DNA of 64,000 bases, taken from the NCBI RefSeq assembly GCF_954871325.1, contig NC_088777.1, positions 26,637,366-26,701,365 on the forward strand, written 5' to 3'. The stretch comes from Gordionus sp. m RMFG-2023 (taxonomy: Eukaryota > Nematomorpha > Gordioida > Chordodea > Parachordodidae). The first letter of the stretch is position 1. Each line of letters starts with the position of its first letter. Both the position numbers and the translations under genes were made by a program. The notes under the pieces are model-generated. The model was not told where the DNA came from. It did not search any database and saw only the letters and a list, made by a program, of their open reading frames with translations. Positions 26,301-41,300 of the stretch are shown in pieces.

Positions 26301-29300
26301 TATATTTTTTAACACAATATATTAGCCATGTTAAAAAATAATATAGTTTTATTTTGATATTATAATTATAAATGCAATATAAAATAGCGAATAAAAAGAT
26401 AATTTTATTTATAAAAAAATTGTTCTTCAAATTTTTTATCTGATTGACAGGAACGCTTGGCAATTAATGCGGCATTAGCTATACTAAAAATGCGCTCTAC
26501 AGGCCACACTCTGACAGCGTTTCGCATAGAGCTTCATTTAACATTATCAAAAGCTCTACTAAAATCCACGAATGTGAATTTGTATTTGCAACATTTCTGC
26601 ATAATTATATTCACAGCTAATATTGGCTCTATTATTTTTTTGTCTGGTCTGTATGCGCATGTGTATTTGAGGAAAAGATGAAGTATAGATGATATGATTT
26701 TATTTTTTAAGAGGGCCATAAAAATCAAAACACAGGATGTGAACGACTCGGTAATCAGTAAATTTTTATGAGTCTTGGATTTTAGGAAAATTACATAGGA
26801 AGGATTTATTCCATTCCACTGGAGTATTTTCGTTCTCCCATATTTTATTGAAGAGGGCTAGTAGGAAGGAAGATATTGACATAGGTACGATTTTCAGCAA
26901 GGATATTATCCAGCCCCGGAGCTTTGTTTTTCCGTAGTTTTTTTTACTTTCCTATAAATAAAGAGGGGTTTTCTAACTGCAAGGTTTACAGAAATATTTT
27001 AATCTTTAATAGGCGTAATCCTATTTTCTTTCATCTTTATCGATATCAAAGGCTTTTTTGCTATGTAAATCCGTCGATCATTTTGCAGTAATCTCTGTAT
27101 GTTTTTTCATAAGTCGTTATTCGAGCCATTTTCCATTCTTAGTTGATTAATTTTTTCTAATGTCTCACTAGACATCCATTCTTTCCTTGTAAAAAGATTT
27201 TTAAATAGCTTCCAGCATTTTACTACGTTTCCGCGCAGCTATGTTTAGGAGTGTAAAGTTTGTTTTCAAATGATTTGTATTAGGTCTAGTCGACTTTTGT
27301 CTGTCATAATAGCCCCATTTTTTTACAGTAATATTAGCTATAAGCATTCTATGATCCTACAGGTATTAGTTGATGCCTTTAACGCCGTCAAACGACTAAA
27401 TATTAGAGATGAAGAAATCAATTTGGGATTTTTGTCGAACCCTCATGAAGGTGTATGTGTTTATTTCTCGGTGGCAAAAAAAGGTATTTTCGATTTTAAA
27501 GTTCTTATTTCTGCAGAAATCAAGAAGCATCTTGCTATCCTCACTATTCGATTGTTATATGGTAGCATACCCGGTGACATTACTGCTAACATATTCTCCT
27601 TCTTACCAATTTTCAGGTTTAGATTAGAATTATTATATTATATCTGCAAGTTAGGGACTGGATCGTATTTATCAATGTCGATGAAGCCTAATCTTTCATT
27701 TCTATTTGGTGGGGCATAGAAATTTGCTATTATTGTAGGCCTAAAATTTGTGTTTAAATAGAGAAGACCACATCTTTCAGATATGGGTACGAATTTGATG
27801 ATGAATATATGTGTTCGTTTATTTATTAGGAATGCTATCCTAGACCAGCTTTTGGAAGTGGTACCCGCGCAAAATATTTTATAATCATTAAAATTTGCAG
27901 TGTTATTCCCTGGACAGTGGGTATCTTGAATACCTATAATGTTTACTTTCTCTACTTCTAACATCCTTAAGAGAACCGCTAGTTTGTTTTTCATTCCATT
28001 TATATTAAGGAACGCAATTTGTAACTTGCCTGTGAATTCGCATTCATCATTTTTCCCAAAAATACGAACTTCATTCACGAACGCATTCAAAATGAACGAT
28101 GAACGTTCGTTTACAAATATAAGGGCGATATCATGTAAAATTGAGAATTAATTAAATACAGGCATTAACTTATTAATACTTTTTATAAATAATACTTAAA
28201 ATAAATAGCATATATTATGATCCTGATTTTTATTGTGAAAATATAAGGGCTATATCATGTAAAATTGAGGAATAATTAAATACAGGCAATTTATTAATAT
28301 CATTAAATTTTATTATTTTCAATTTAAAAAAATAAATAATAATTTTTTTCTTTTTAAAATTAGCGTATTATTTATTTACCCTTCAATACTCTGGTGGTGT
28401 GTATGAAACCCCAGGCATGCTAGAAATGATATTACATTAGAATCTATATTCCAAATTTCATATATTTTGGTTGATTAGTTTTTAAGATATAAACTTTTTG
28501 TGACTGATTGGGGTTTGTGAGACCCCACCATAGTAAATTTGTAATTTTTTAAGAAATTTTTTTTTAAAAAATATTTAAAATTATAAATATATACTACTAT
28601 ATTTTAATATTTATTAAAATAAAATTTAAATATCTTATATTTTGAAGAGATATATGAAAAAGAAAACGTAAAAATTTTCTCTGGTGGAGTTATTTTATTC
28701 TTATTTTTCACCAGCTGACTCATTTCTCAAATTATTTTTATCATTTATAATGATTTTGTAAATTCTTAAACTAAATATATAATTATTTAAAATGTAATAT
28801 CATTTTATTTGTGGTGATTATGACAATATCTAATATAAAATCTTCATAAACATAAGACGATCGTTTTCGTATCTCCCTAATGTATTTTAAATTAAAGGAG
28901 ACTATATAGTGTAATGTTAATTTTTTGCTCTCTACGAGAATCGAACTCGAGCCTCCCGTTTTAAAGGAATATGCTTACCGCATGCACCAATTTGAATATA
29001 AATAAATTTAAAATATTAATTATATATATATTAAAGTTTCACGCATGCACCAATTTGAACATAATTAAATTTAAAATATTAATTATATAGATGTTGAAGT
29101 GTAATTATTTAGTTTGTGTGTATGGTATTAAATATACTTTATTAATAAATTTTATATAAATATTAAAATTTAAGAGTAAAAGAGGTAAAATTGTTGCAAT
29201 GTATACTGTGAGCATGTATTAGAAATATCAAAATTTAAAATGTGATGGAAATCATATTGGATAAAATTTAAAATAGAGGTGCTTTAAGATTTTTGAATTT

Positions 29301-32300
29301 TAAATATGGGTTATAGATTGGTCTGAAATTTTTTTGCAGACATAGCCAGGCCTGTTCAAAAAACCATTTTAAATGCATTGTGACTTTTTATATATTTTAT
29401 TTCAGTCCTCAACTATCAAAATTATTATGGTCTTTTGCGGGTTTGAGAAAACCAAGTGCGAGGACCTGGCTTGGATTTTTTTAATATTAGGCATAGGTGT
29501 AATATTTAACACCGAATATTTATATGGTCAGGTAAAATCTAATTTAAATATATTTTTATTCAAAAAAAATAGTATTCACTCTTAGTCTTAATGGGGGTTG
29601 GCCTTGGTTGGGGTGAGCTGGGTTAAAATAGACTAATGGTTTTTAGAGATTTACCTATCTTGAGGCTTGGAAAAAAAATTTAAATTACTATCGGTTGGCC
29701 AGGTTTGAAAAACTTTTTAAAAAAAATTATTATGGGTTGGGCTGGGCTTGGAAAATATTTTTATAAATTATATTGGGCTGGGCTTGGGAAAAATTTTTCA
29801 AAATTGTTATGAGCTTGGACGCTTGAGAAATTTTTTATTATTAATTATAGGTCAGGCATTGGCCCCAAAACAAATTTTTTTGCAGGCCTGGGCTTGACCT
29901 GATCAAAAAACCATGGCCCATGAAAATCTGAATTTTGATTGTATTTTTAAATTCATTATGATTATTTAAATATTTTATTTCAGTTCTTAACTGCCAAAAT
30001 TATTATGATCTTTCATTGGGCTTGGAAGAATTTTTCATAATTAATATGGCTTTGGACTTTGCCTGGGAATTTTTTTTAATATTAAATATAAGTAATCAGT
30101 AATATTTAACAAATAATATTGGTATTATCAAGTAAACGCTTTAAATCTATTTTTACTCAAACCATAGCACTTAGTTTTAATGGATTAAACCTGGCCTGAA
30201 GGGATGAGGGGGTAAGAAGAATAAAAATTGGATATTATTTTCAAATAACAAGTAACAAAAGTAAGAAGAAAATTTTCTTCCTAATCAAAGAATAAGAACT
30301 CATCAACAAAATTTAGTTATTTATCTGCCAGGAGTAAAAGAATAAGGGAAAGAAGCTGACACTCCAGAAAAATGTTTTGACTTGTTCATAACACTAAAAA
30401 TGATTGAAGAGATTTTTTATCATACCAACGAAAAAATTAAAATTATATGTAAAAACTATACTGACCAATATGAAAGTTCTACTAAAGAAGTTGATGTAAC
30501 ACAATTCAAGACATTATTGGGAAATCTATTTAGCGGAATTTTTAAATCTAACCATCAAAATAAAAAAACAAAATATTTTTTTTCAAATATATAAAATTAA
30601 TTTATGTTTAGAAAACATTAATGTTTTATGTAATAAATGTTTTGCATGTCAAATTTAACATATTTCAATGTTCTATATTTCTTTTATGTTTGAATGTATT
30701 AATGTAATTTTTTTTTTATATTGAAGAATAAAGATCCATATTATGAATTATCATGATTACAGTGAAAGGGGGGATATTTTTCACCAGATGTTAAAACAAA
30801 ATAAAATGATACTATTATATTTTTATTTTAATCATACTTAAACATTAATCTATGTTAAAAAAATATTAAACAACTTTTTTAAATGTCACACTTAAAAAAA
30901 ATTTTTTATAAAAAAATATAAAAAGTTTTGTCATCACATATTTTCTTTTACGTAGTTAACGATATTTTATGTAGAATAATTTTAAATATAATGATAAATT
31001 ATTCATTTAAGTTGTAAGATCTTAGTCAGAATCTTTTATTTCTGAAAATAGTTTTTTTCTCTCACTTTATTTTATCATATTTGAGACATAACTTTAATTT
31101 AATATTTTATTCAATTCGTATAATACATATAATTATATATAATAAGAAATATATTCGTAATTACACTAATACATGAATATTAATTAATAAAATATGAAAT
31201 ATTTAATGATAGTTCATAGTCATAAATTGCTTGCTTAAATAGTACCTATAAATATTAAAAAATGTTAATCGTAATTTATTATATAATTAGATTACTTTAG
31301 TCAAGAGGTAGTCCACGATAGCCCAGCTCCAAATAATGTTGCATATGATTATAGAAATTTGTAAAATCATATGGAATAAATTGATTCATTATTTGATTAA
31401 TATTATTTATTATATGTTCCCTTGTACTTGGTCTGGGAATTAATGACCTGTACTTGTTTTTGAAAACCCCGAAAAAAATTTCAATTGGGTTTAATTGTGG
31501 TGAGTATGGGGGAAGATATTCAATTCTCTCTTTATAGTCATCAATTAGATGACTTTTATGTACTGACGCATTGTCCATAACTAATATGTCATCTGGTGGT
31601 AATATACTAATAATATCCATTAATGAATTTCTGAATAACATACCATTATATGATCCTTCGATGATTTTATAATGTATAACTCCACAAATTCCTATAGTGC
31701 AAAGTACACTTACATTTTTCCCTTTTGAGGGTGGCACCTTTATTAATGGTCTAACGTTGAGTGGTGCCCAAGCATAGACAGGTACAACATGAAAATTGAT
31801 GCCTGTTTCGTCGAGAAAATAGAGTCTTTCTCTGGAGATGTTCAGCAATTTGCGGCAATACACCTGTCGAATATTGATAGCTCCTGGTGTATTCCTGCGA
31901 TCTGGTTCTTTCCCAGCTCTTTTTTGGACATCGGGTTTTTAATATATTTCCTTATAGTTCCAATATTTTTTGGAGAACCAGAGGGCAAATTCTCAATTAT
32001 ATCCTTCACCGTGAAGGTATTATTGTCGATTAGCAAATCCATAATTTGCCTTTCAATATTTGCTGTGTCTTTAATTTTTCTCCCCCTTTGTTTAAGCGAG
32101 AATTCCTTTAAGGGCTCACCAATAATTTCTGGGAATGTATCCCGTTTTATTTTATGTATTGATGCCTTCGACATATTAACAAATTTAGCAATGTCCTTAA
32201 CCTTCATCTGTTCTTCCTCTGGCATTGCTAATATTTTCATTACCATTTCAATTTTATCTTTGTTCCAACAATTGTATGTTCTTTTGGGTTTAGGAATGGA

Positions 32301-35300
32301 TGATATTTGAGAATGATTTATATTTTCATTAATAGTTGCTAAAGAATTATTATTTGCAGAAATATTAGAATGTGATTGATAATTTTCCATATCATTCCCA
32401 TCTGAGATTGGCAAAGAATAATTTACAGAAGTACTTGAGAGTAAAGGAGATGTATTAAAGTTATAAAGAATGTAGTCTATATTAAACATTATAAGATTGA
32501 AAATAATATTAAATTAAATATACAAAAATATTAAATTATGTGAAAAAATATGTTTTTTTAAAAAGTTTTTTTTTTAAAAAAAGTTGTTTAAAATTTTTTT
32601 AACATAGATTAATGTTTAAGTATGATTAAAATAAAAATATAATAGTATCATTTTATTTTGTTTTAACATCTGGTAAAAAATATCCCCCCTTTCACTGTAT
32701 ATGATAGATAAGTTAATTTTTTAATTTAATATTTGAAATTTAAAAAAAGTAAGCCTTTTTTAGAAAATTTTGGCACAAATTATAATTATCCTCATCATCT
32801 TTAATCTAAGCTTAAAAAATAAAAATAAATAAATATTTTATCAAGTCTAAGGTTAGTTCTATCTTATATCCAAATATTAAATAAAAATATTAAATATAAC
32901 TGGAGATATACATTTGAAATTGGGATCTATTAAACCCCACCCGAGTGCTAACGTCATTTTTTTCACCGGAGTATTGAAGGGTTAATAATAGATATATTTT
33001 ATATTATATAAGAAAATATATAGAAAAAAATACAAATATTTTTTTATTTAAAATAATTAGGAATGAAGGGGATGATAATATAAAATTTGTAAAAAAATAC
33101 CTTAAAAAAGGAGATGGGGTGAGGAAAGTTTCTTCTAAACGGGGTACCCAGAACCATAATATTATAGAATCATAAATAAGTTCCAATCCCAAACGAATCT
33201 AAAAATATTATTGCACCATGATGAGGGCACTGCATAAATTACAATTATTAGAATTTAATCTTTTTACCCTGTGCCTACAATATTTACAAACTCCTCATTA
33301 AATTTAAAACATAAATATTCATTTATTATAATTATTAAACCACACACAAGTAAACTAATGCATAATTTTTTTTGAATATCTCAAGAAAAGTGATATTGAT
33401 ATTATATGGGCTCTAGTCACGTACAATGGTGGTACACTGATTAAGTCATCTTCTTCCAAAAATATTGGCGAAAGACCTATATCCATAACTCACCTTATTT
33501 CAGATTTCCCAAGTTTAAAGGTTTGTCTGACATGTCTGCCATTCTTTATGTTTCATCTAAAATAATTGTTTCAATAGTTTGATGTTGTTCAATACAAATG
33601 TTCGAGGTACAAATTTTTTTAGAATGTTTTATGAAGTAATGAAATCCTAAAGGCAGGGATCCACCGAACCGTTAAACTGCTAAAAACCTATATTCATCGA
33701 ACCAAAACCGCTAAAATATTTATAGCCGAACCTGAACCGAACCGCTAAAATGCCTCTGAACTGGTTCGAGCCTCATGATTTTATGCCTATAAAATAATAT
33801 ATAAGTTATTACTAGTATATTGAAAAAATTTATTCGAATCGTTTTAAAAATTATTATCAATCATTTGATTGATAAGTGTCAGTCATAATTTTTATAAACT
33901 TTGGTATATTGCCATTTTACAGCATATTTTAAATATTTTAAGTTTATAAATTATTATGCCTAGAGAACATTAAATCCAATATAAAAATTATTCACATATA
34001 GTATTATAAATGACACATCAAAATGTAATATTACTGATGTCAAATAAATATGAAAGGCCATCATAAATCTTGAGCGTCACATAAAAAGAAACCACCATCT
34101 AGAATTCGATAAAATTAGCAAAATATCACAACAAACAAAAGCCTAATAAAATAAAAAAGTTTAAGATGTCATCAAGCCAACAGACGATAGAAGAAGCATT
34201 AATAGAACAAAACAATATCAGTTAAACTAAATAAAAAAAAATAATAATTGATGCTTGTACTGAGTTGGTCACTTCTAATGGCAGACCATTCAAATTAATC
34301 GATGATAGCGGTTTAAAAAAAATCCTATATTAGAAGACGTGGGTAAAATTAAAATTAATTCTTAAAATATTCAATTTAATGTTGCAGAATAATCCTTAAG
34401 TATTTGGCAAATAATAATCAAAGAAATAAATATTATAGTTAATTTTTCAAAAGAACTTAGGTTAAATACAAATATGAATATTTTAAACTATTGGAGATCA
34501 GAGTAATCGATGCCCAGAATTATGCAAATTGTTTGATATCATACTGGCAGTGCCAGCTGCACAAGTTAATGTGGAAAGATGTTTTTCAACAATTAAATTT
34601 ATACTATCTCTCTATAGATGTAATTTGAGTAAGACGAATCTTGAAAATATATTAATTGTGCTGCCTAACAAAAATTTTTTAAGTAAATAAAGTTAAATAT
34701 TGTTCATATTAAAATTGATATTTATTTGTATTATTTATAATTTAAATATTATTTTATAATCTGCAATCAATAAAAATAAGGTTTTATGTATAATTTTTTT
34801 ATTTTAATGATGAAATAAAAATAATATACCTACTTATACATAATTCGAATGTAGATTTGAATACAAAAATGTTCAAACCGATTTTTAGAGATTCGAACCT
34901 AACCGATATATTTATTTTTTACGAACCAAACCTGAACCTTGAATCCTTATTTTTATCCGAACCGAACCGATATTTGGTTCTGTTTGGATCCCTGTCTAAA
35001 GGTCCTAATAAGTTAAGATTTAAAATGGGAAGGATTGATCATTTAATTTCTTAATCTAATGATCACTTCAAAAATTTTGGATATTTCTTGCATATTAAGA
35101 TTTTTATAGTCTATTAGTTGTATTATTTCCGAAATATTTAATTACTAATGGATAGTTTATCCCTGGAAAAAAGCTTCGATCAAAAATTAAGCCTAGACGA
35201 TAGGAATAGATGAAAGAGTGGAGCCCCTCCCAAAAGGAAGGATAGAATAAATCTTTAATTTTATTAGGCTTAATAAAGGTTAAATAAAATTTTCTTATAT

Positions 35301-38300
35301 TGGGACTGATAAGTCTAGAAATAATCAAAATCGAAACTAAGAACATAAATTCCATTAGGCATCTATTTTTAATGAGTTAACGGATTATAGTTATTTTATT
35401 TTCTAGAAGAGCGCGTCTGTAAAATCTTAATTTCATATAAACCAAAAGGTAATAAAAGCTTTAAATTTTTTTAAAAATATTAATCTGAAAAACAGGGAAG
35501 CGCAAATGAGGTAACTTTAGATTATTTTATAAAGAAAAAATAAGTTTAAAAAACTAACAATTCATATGATAAATTATAAAATTATTTATTATTTTTCAAG
35601 AAAATGTAATTTTTGAGTTAGAAATTTTATCGAAAAATTATTCAATTAACCTTTTAAAGGCGGAATAATATTTCGGCCCGTGGTATTAGCAAAGAATAGA
35701 TAGGTACCATGAGTATCAGGCTCAATGGTTTTGGTGCGTCACTGATTTATTATATAATTTTTTCCTAAAGGATAATAAATTGATAATTTAAAATATAAGG
35801 TGATAAATGGGGTACTAGCATTGTTGAAAAATTTTGATAGTTTAATCTCTGTGACTGATTTTTTAAATACAATATTTTACTGAATTAATTAAGTTTTAAT
35901 TATAAGAGACCTAAAAAGTTTGCAACTAATCGAAAATCTGGGTTTGGTACATAAATTATAATATAATTATTTCGCCTATTTTATTATTGAAGCAAGATTC
36001 ACTCAGAAATGATTACCCCCACGTTGATTTTAGTCACAAAGGAGGATTAAACGATTTTTTTATAGTAACTCCTGATTGGTTGATTGATTGTGCATGTACC
36101 AACTCGATTATTCCATACGAAAAATATAATCCACGATATTTGGTCAAACAGTTAGACATTGACTCCAAGATCAAAGAATCTAATGTGAGCTCTTTCGAAA
36201 ATCCAGCATTATGCCAAAATATAAGGAATGAGAATATTGAAGTAACTCGAGACGAATATGGAGGAGTCGGCAAAGACTTTGATGCTAATGATAGAAATAA
36301 ATATGATATAAAGGGATCTGAGAAAACAATTAATGAGCAACTAACTAAGATCATAACTGACGCCTTCCCACCCACACAGGATGACAAAACTTGCTCATAT
36401 TTAGATTTGTCCCAAACAGAAAGTAAGTTCTTTATTGACTAGCAATTTTACTATTTAATGGTCCTTAAAGTACCTTACTCGGTTTTTTGATGTTTTTTAA
36501 TACTATTTTATAGTGAACCTACCATGATAATTATGCCTTTTTAAATTTTGGGAATATATATTTAACCAACTTCAAACGCCTATCTAAAATTTTTGAATTA
36601 AAAAAAATATTATAGTACCAGTAAATCTAAATTTGTTAGGATGTATCTTTTACATTGATGATTATAACGAGTGTATTCCTAGTCATATCCTGCAATCCTG
36701 GAAAAAGGTTGTATTGTTGTTTTTTTGATTTAATATCAATGTCAATTATTATTTAAAAAAAATATTATTAATATATTCATTCGATAAAAACAAAATACAT
36801 AAAATAGGAACGAGATTAGGTTTATGATAGACACTACCTATTAACAATAATATCAATTCTATATAACAACCTAATTTACTAAACAACTACCAAAATTTAT
36901 TAAAATGCAATAAGATCCACTTATTTTTTGATATATATTAACGGAATCACTTGGTTGAGTCCGATTTACTATATATCATCCCCCCCCAAAGAAGGAACTA
37001 CGGTTTCAGAAAAAAACATGCTTACTGGATTCGAACCCAGAACTCGGATTGGCAGACAGACTCTTCGCGAAAATCACGTTTTAATATATATTATAACCAA
37101 ATTTGGCAAAAGTTTTATTTATTTTAAATCTTTTAAATAATAACGCCAGTTTTATTATTTATACTTTAATTTAAATAAAAGAGTTTTTTTAAATATGGTA
37201 TCTTGAATTATTGAAATATTTTACAAAAGACAAAGATAATTTTGCAAAATGCGTTATCTGCGGAATTCTAATTTCATGGGGAGGAATAATGAAAAATTCA
37301 TTTAATACTACCAATATCCGTAAACTTTTTTAAAATTGTAGAAATAAAAAAATTAAATTAAATACATGATTCGATTTTTTGCATATAAAATATTGATATC
37401 TTAATTACCTTTGGTTCAAAGAGGGGTGGTGAAAAATCAATATAAATATCGGCATCGGATCGGTTTTAACTAATATTGGAACGGATCGGTGAAAATATAT
37501 GGATCGGCACAGCCCTAATTTTTTCTATTGAACATATGTCAAGTGGAAATTTAGGTTTTGTTGCAGAACTAAAGCAATTAGCGATTAGAACTCAAAACAT
37601 TTTTTTTCTAAAACAAAAAATGCAATATTGTTTTAAAATATAATTGTTTGTTTTTTAGAAATTTGTAATCCCACTTCCGTTTTTATTGAATGGCCGTTTA
37701 TATATTATATTTTTTAAAATTATAATATAATAAAAATATTTAATATTATTTCGTTGTTAATTAAGGCTATGACCTAAATATCAAAAATATAATTAATTTA
37801 ATTTATTAACTGACGAAAAATAAATAATCTATTTTTTAATGTAAAAATAAAATAGTGGTCTATTAAATTAATTAATAAATTAAAATAAATTTTAGCTTAA
37901 AGTTTATAAAGTTGTGAAATTTTTACAAATTAAGTAAATAACATTAATTTATACTTTTCATTAAAATAAGAAATGGACAGTTTGTTTTGTTATATTAATC
38001 AAAATAGGATGTGCTTAAACTAAACGGGAAGTATAAAAATAATATGGAAGGAATTATATAATTCAAAATTTTTAATGGAAGATTTTGGATATGTTTCATA
38101 ATTTATAAATTTTCGGTTTTTTGCAATATATTTAATATTAGAAAAGGTAAAATTAGCTGATTTTTGCACCTTTGACTCACCCCTATTAGCTTAGGTAATT
38201 TAACTAGCAAGCTAGAATTTTGTTTTGCTTCTATAACCTTTATTCAAAAGTTTATAAATTATATGGTACTATCAAAGGCTTCAAATTTTTTTACATATTT

Positions 38301-41300
38301 GATATGGAATGACATTTTTAGAAAAGTTTAATTGTAGTTAATCTCATCTCCTTAAACACCTTTTCTATTTATTGGGTAAACAACTATTAAAAAAATTTAT
38401 AATTCAGGTTATAAATCAATATGGCGGAGAAATAGTCGAGTCGATGAATCAAAATTACACTCATTTTTTAAGCTCCACCAGAACTGACAATTTTAAAAAG
38501 GTTACAAATGATTTAATGATTTTTACTTAAGAAATCATTTTATTTTTAACAATCAATATATTCAAAATTTTTTTGGGTATTTTTCAGTTTGATTACTTTA
38601 AACTCAAAGAGTTTAATGGTCTGCAATCCTATTCTGACCTAGTTGTTACCCTCTCTGATATTTTCATTATCATAATTTTTGCAGGGTTGGGCAGTATTAG
38701 GAAATTTGTATATAAGGTAAAAGATGCTTTTACATCTTGTATCTTTTTTAAACTTTTTATAAATGGCTCTGCAGACTTATCGTTCAATTTCGCCAAGGAT
38801 CTAAAAGTATATTATATAAATTTATTTAAAATCAGATTTATAATGACCTTCATTTCATATTCTATATCATTTATAAGTTAAACTTGAAAGTTTTTAAGTT
38901 TAATAAATTTTTATATTGATGATTGATAGATAATGAATTGAAATAGTATCTAAGAAATCTAATATATAATCGCCGTAATCAAGAAATGAACGTTTTCGTG
39001 TAACCTTTATTTTATTTTTGGTATTAACTTTCATATCATCTTAATGTTAATTTTTATTTTTCGTATCAACTTTTCTATCATATTAATGTTAAATAAATCG
39101 AAGGAGACTATATACCTCTAATGTTAAATTATTTTTTAAAGAAAACTTTATTTTAATTTATTTTTATACATCAACGAGATTCGAACCACATCACTTAACA
39201 TTCGATAGACAAACGTTCTTTCCAGTCACCCCCCTTCTATATTAAATTTTGTAATACAATTCTTATATATGAAACTATATTATGATAAAGTAATTTAAAT
39301 ATATCAATATTTTTCTTTTTTATTGGAAGCTCCAGGCTTGGGAAAACAATTTCAAAATTATTATCGGTTGGCCAGGTTTGAGAAATTTTTTTAAAAATTA
39401 TAATCGGTCAGGCTGGGCTTGAAAAATATTTTTATAAATTATATTGGGCTGGGCTTGGGAAAGATATTTTAAATAATTATCAGCTTGGACGCTTGGGATT
39501 TTTTTTATTAACTGGATCAGACATTGACCTAAAACAAATTTTTTTGCAGGCCTGGGCTCGGCCTGATCAAAATACCAAGGCCCATCCAGTTCTCAACTAC
39601 CAAAATTATTCTGATCTTTGGTTGGGGAAATTTTTTCAAATTTATTATGGCCTTGGACCTTACTTGGGAATTTTTTCAATATTTAGGCATAGGTGATCAG
39701 TAATTTTAACAAATAATATTGATATGGGTATTAAGTTAAAGCTTTAAATATCTTTTAACTCAAATATAGCATTTACACTTAGTTTTAATGGATTGGACCT
39801 GGCTTGAAAGGGGGAGGGGGTTATAAAGAATAAAAATTGGTTATTATTTGCAAATAACAGGTAACAACTATCATAAGAGTAAGGAGAAAATTCTCATGTC
39901 CCGCCATTTTTGACGAACTCAGCAATGCTGACTAACGGGAGCTCTGGTACTCTTAGTTATATATTTCATTTTACCCTTCAAGAAAGACGGGTCATCATAC
40001 TTTTCTCCCTTATTCGATGATAGATGAATCAGAAATTAAGAATATCTTATGAGGTGTGCTTCACAAATTTACCTCTTTTTCGCCTAAATATTAATAAAGT
40101 TTATTTAGTACCTTATACACAAACTAATTACCCCTTAACCCCGTCATTCTTGACGGGTTATTAACTAGTCATCTATAATTGATTAAAATATTGATAGATA
40201 ATAGAGGTTATTAATTTGAATTATGATTTGATTATTTATATTCTTTTTAAAATATATTTGTTCCTTTTACCGAGCAAAATTGTCATACCAGGAGGAGATA
40301 CAATATAATTATGACAGTTAGATATAGCAATAGAAGGATACCTTTTAATAGAATATTTAAAATTATTTATGAATTTGATAATGCTTTTATAATGTATCCA
40401 CTGTTTCTCTCCCCTATTTTTAAAATCATAGGACTGACTATGACAATGAATAAAAATCGCAATTTATTTACATGATTTTTATAAATTTCTATTATCGGAT
40501 ATTTTTAAGTTTTTTTTAAAAAGTATCATGTATCATAGTTATTTAAAAAAATAAGATACAGTATCTTGTATCTAGTTGAAATTTTTACCAAGTATCTTCT
40601 ATTTTAGATATAAAGTTTGAAAAGCATCTGTATCTGAATACAATTTTCTAAAAATTTGCCCAGCCCAATGACAAAAAATTTTCTGTCATTTGCCACCACT
40701 TTCGCTCATGTATCCCCAAGGGGTCTAGTTCCCGGTTAGTCTGACATAGGCCTACATTATACTATTCTATGAATAAAGCAATCAAAAAATTATTAGCTAT
40801 CTCTTTTTATTAGTAGTTTACACCAAGACATTGATGTCAGCACTTGAGTTAAGAGGAAGGAACTCATATGGGTAATTTCGTGACAATCGACCAGTGATTC
40901 GGCCAACCATCTCAAAAATGAATGAAACTTAGCATGTTAGTTATTTATGTTGTAAATGCTTATAAAATCAAAATTTTAGAGTGCTAACTCAACCAGATCC
41001 AAAGATATATGCATCAAAGTCGAAAATCTCGAAGTGCATGATTACATTAAATCTTATTTTTTTTAAAAATACTTAAGATAGAGTTACAAATAATATATCA
41101 TTTTATAGCCCTTAAAATTTTACAAAAAAAATTAAAAAAATTCCAATTGTTTTCTTATTTCCGGTAAAAATATAAAATTTACTTGTTAGGAAGGGATTGG
41201 GTGTTGATATTCTTTAAAAAAGTCTATTACATTTATATAATAAATAAATTTGTTTTTTTAATTTTTTTAATTTTATTAAGATTTTTTATTTTTATAATTA

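Larger units (their letters stand above)
28379..32981 (+). mobile_element. piggyBac relic, carrying other repeats and a Tc1-type element
   Basis: Ends CCCTTCAATACTC at 28,379 and GAGTATTGAAGGG to 32,981, followed by TTAA; the left flank reads TTTA, one base off the TTAA target. The only recognised transposase part is at 30,330-30,597. The interior also holds a tRNA-like repeat (28,928-28,994), a GGCCTGG-type repeat (29,340-30,240) and the complete Tc1-type element (30,760-32,697). Confidence 0.72.

Noticed and set aside
35104-35355. 83-codon minus frame in intron 4
   Set aside because: No recognisable motif; hydrophobic AT-rich composition as expected by chance.
37024-37078. Functional tRNA gene
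   Set aside because: A B-box-like TTCGAATCC is present, but paired arms and an anticodon loop could not be formed with confidence. Treated as a tRNA-like repeat.
38573-38881. 102-codon plus frame downstream of exon 7
   Set aside because: I tested it as the next PTIP exon. It lacks the AHWLN block, which is instead found at 43,140 with correct phase.
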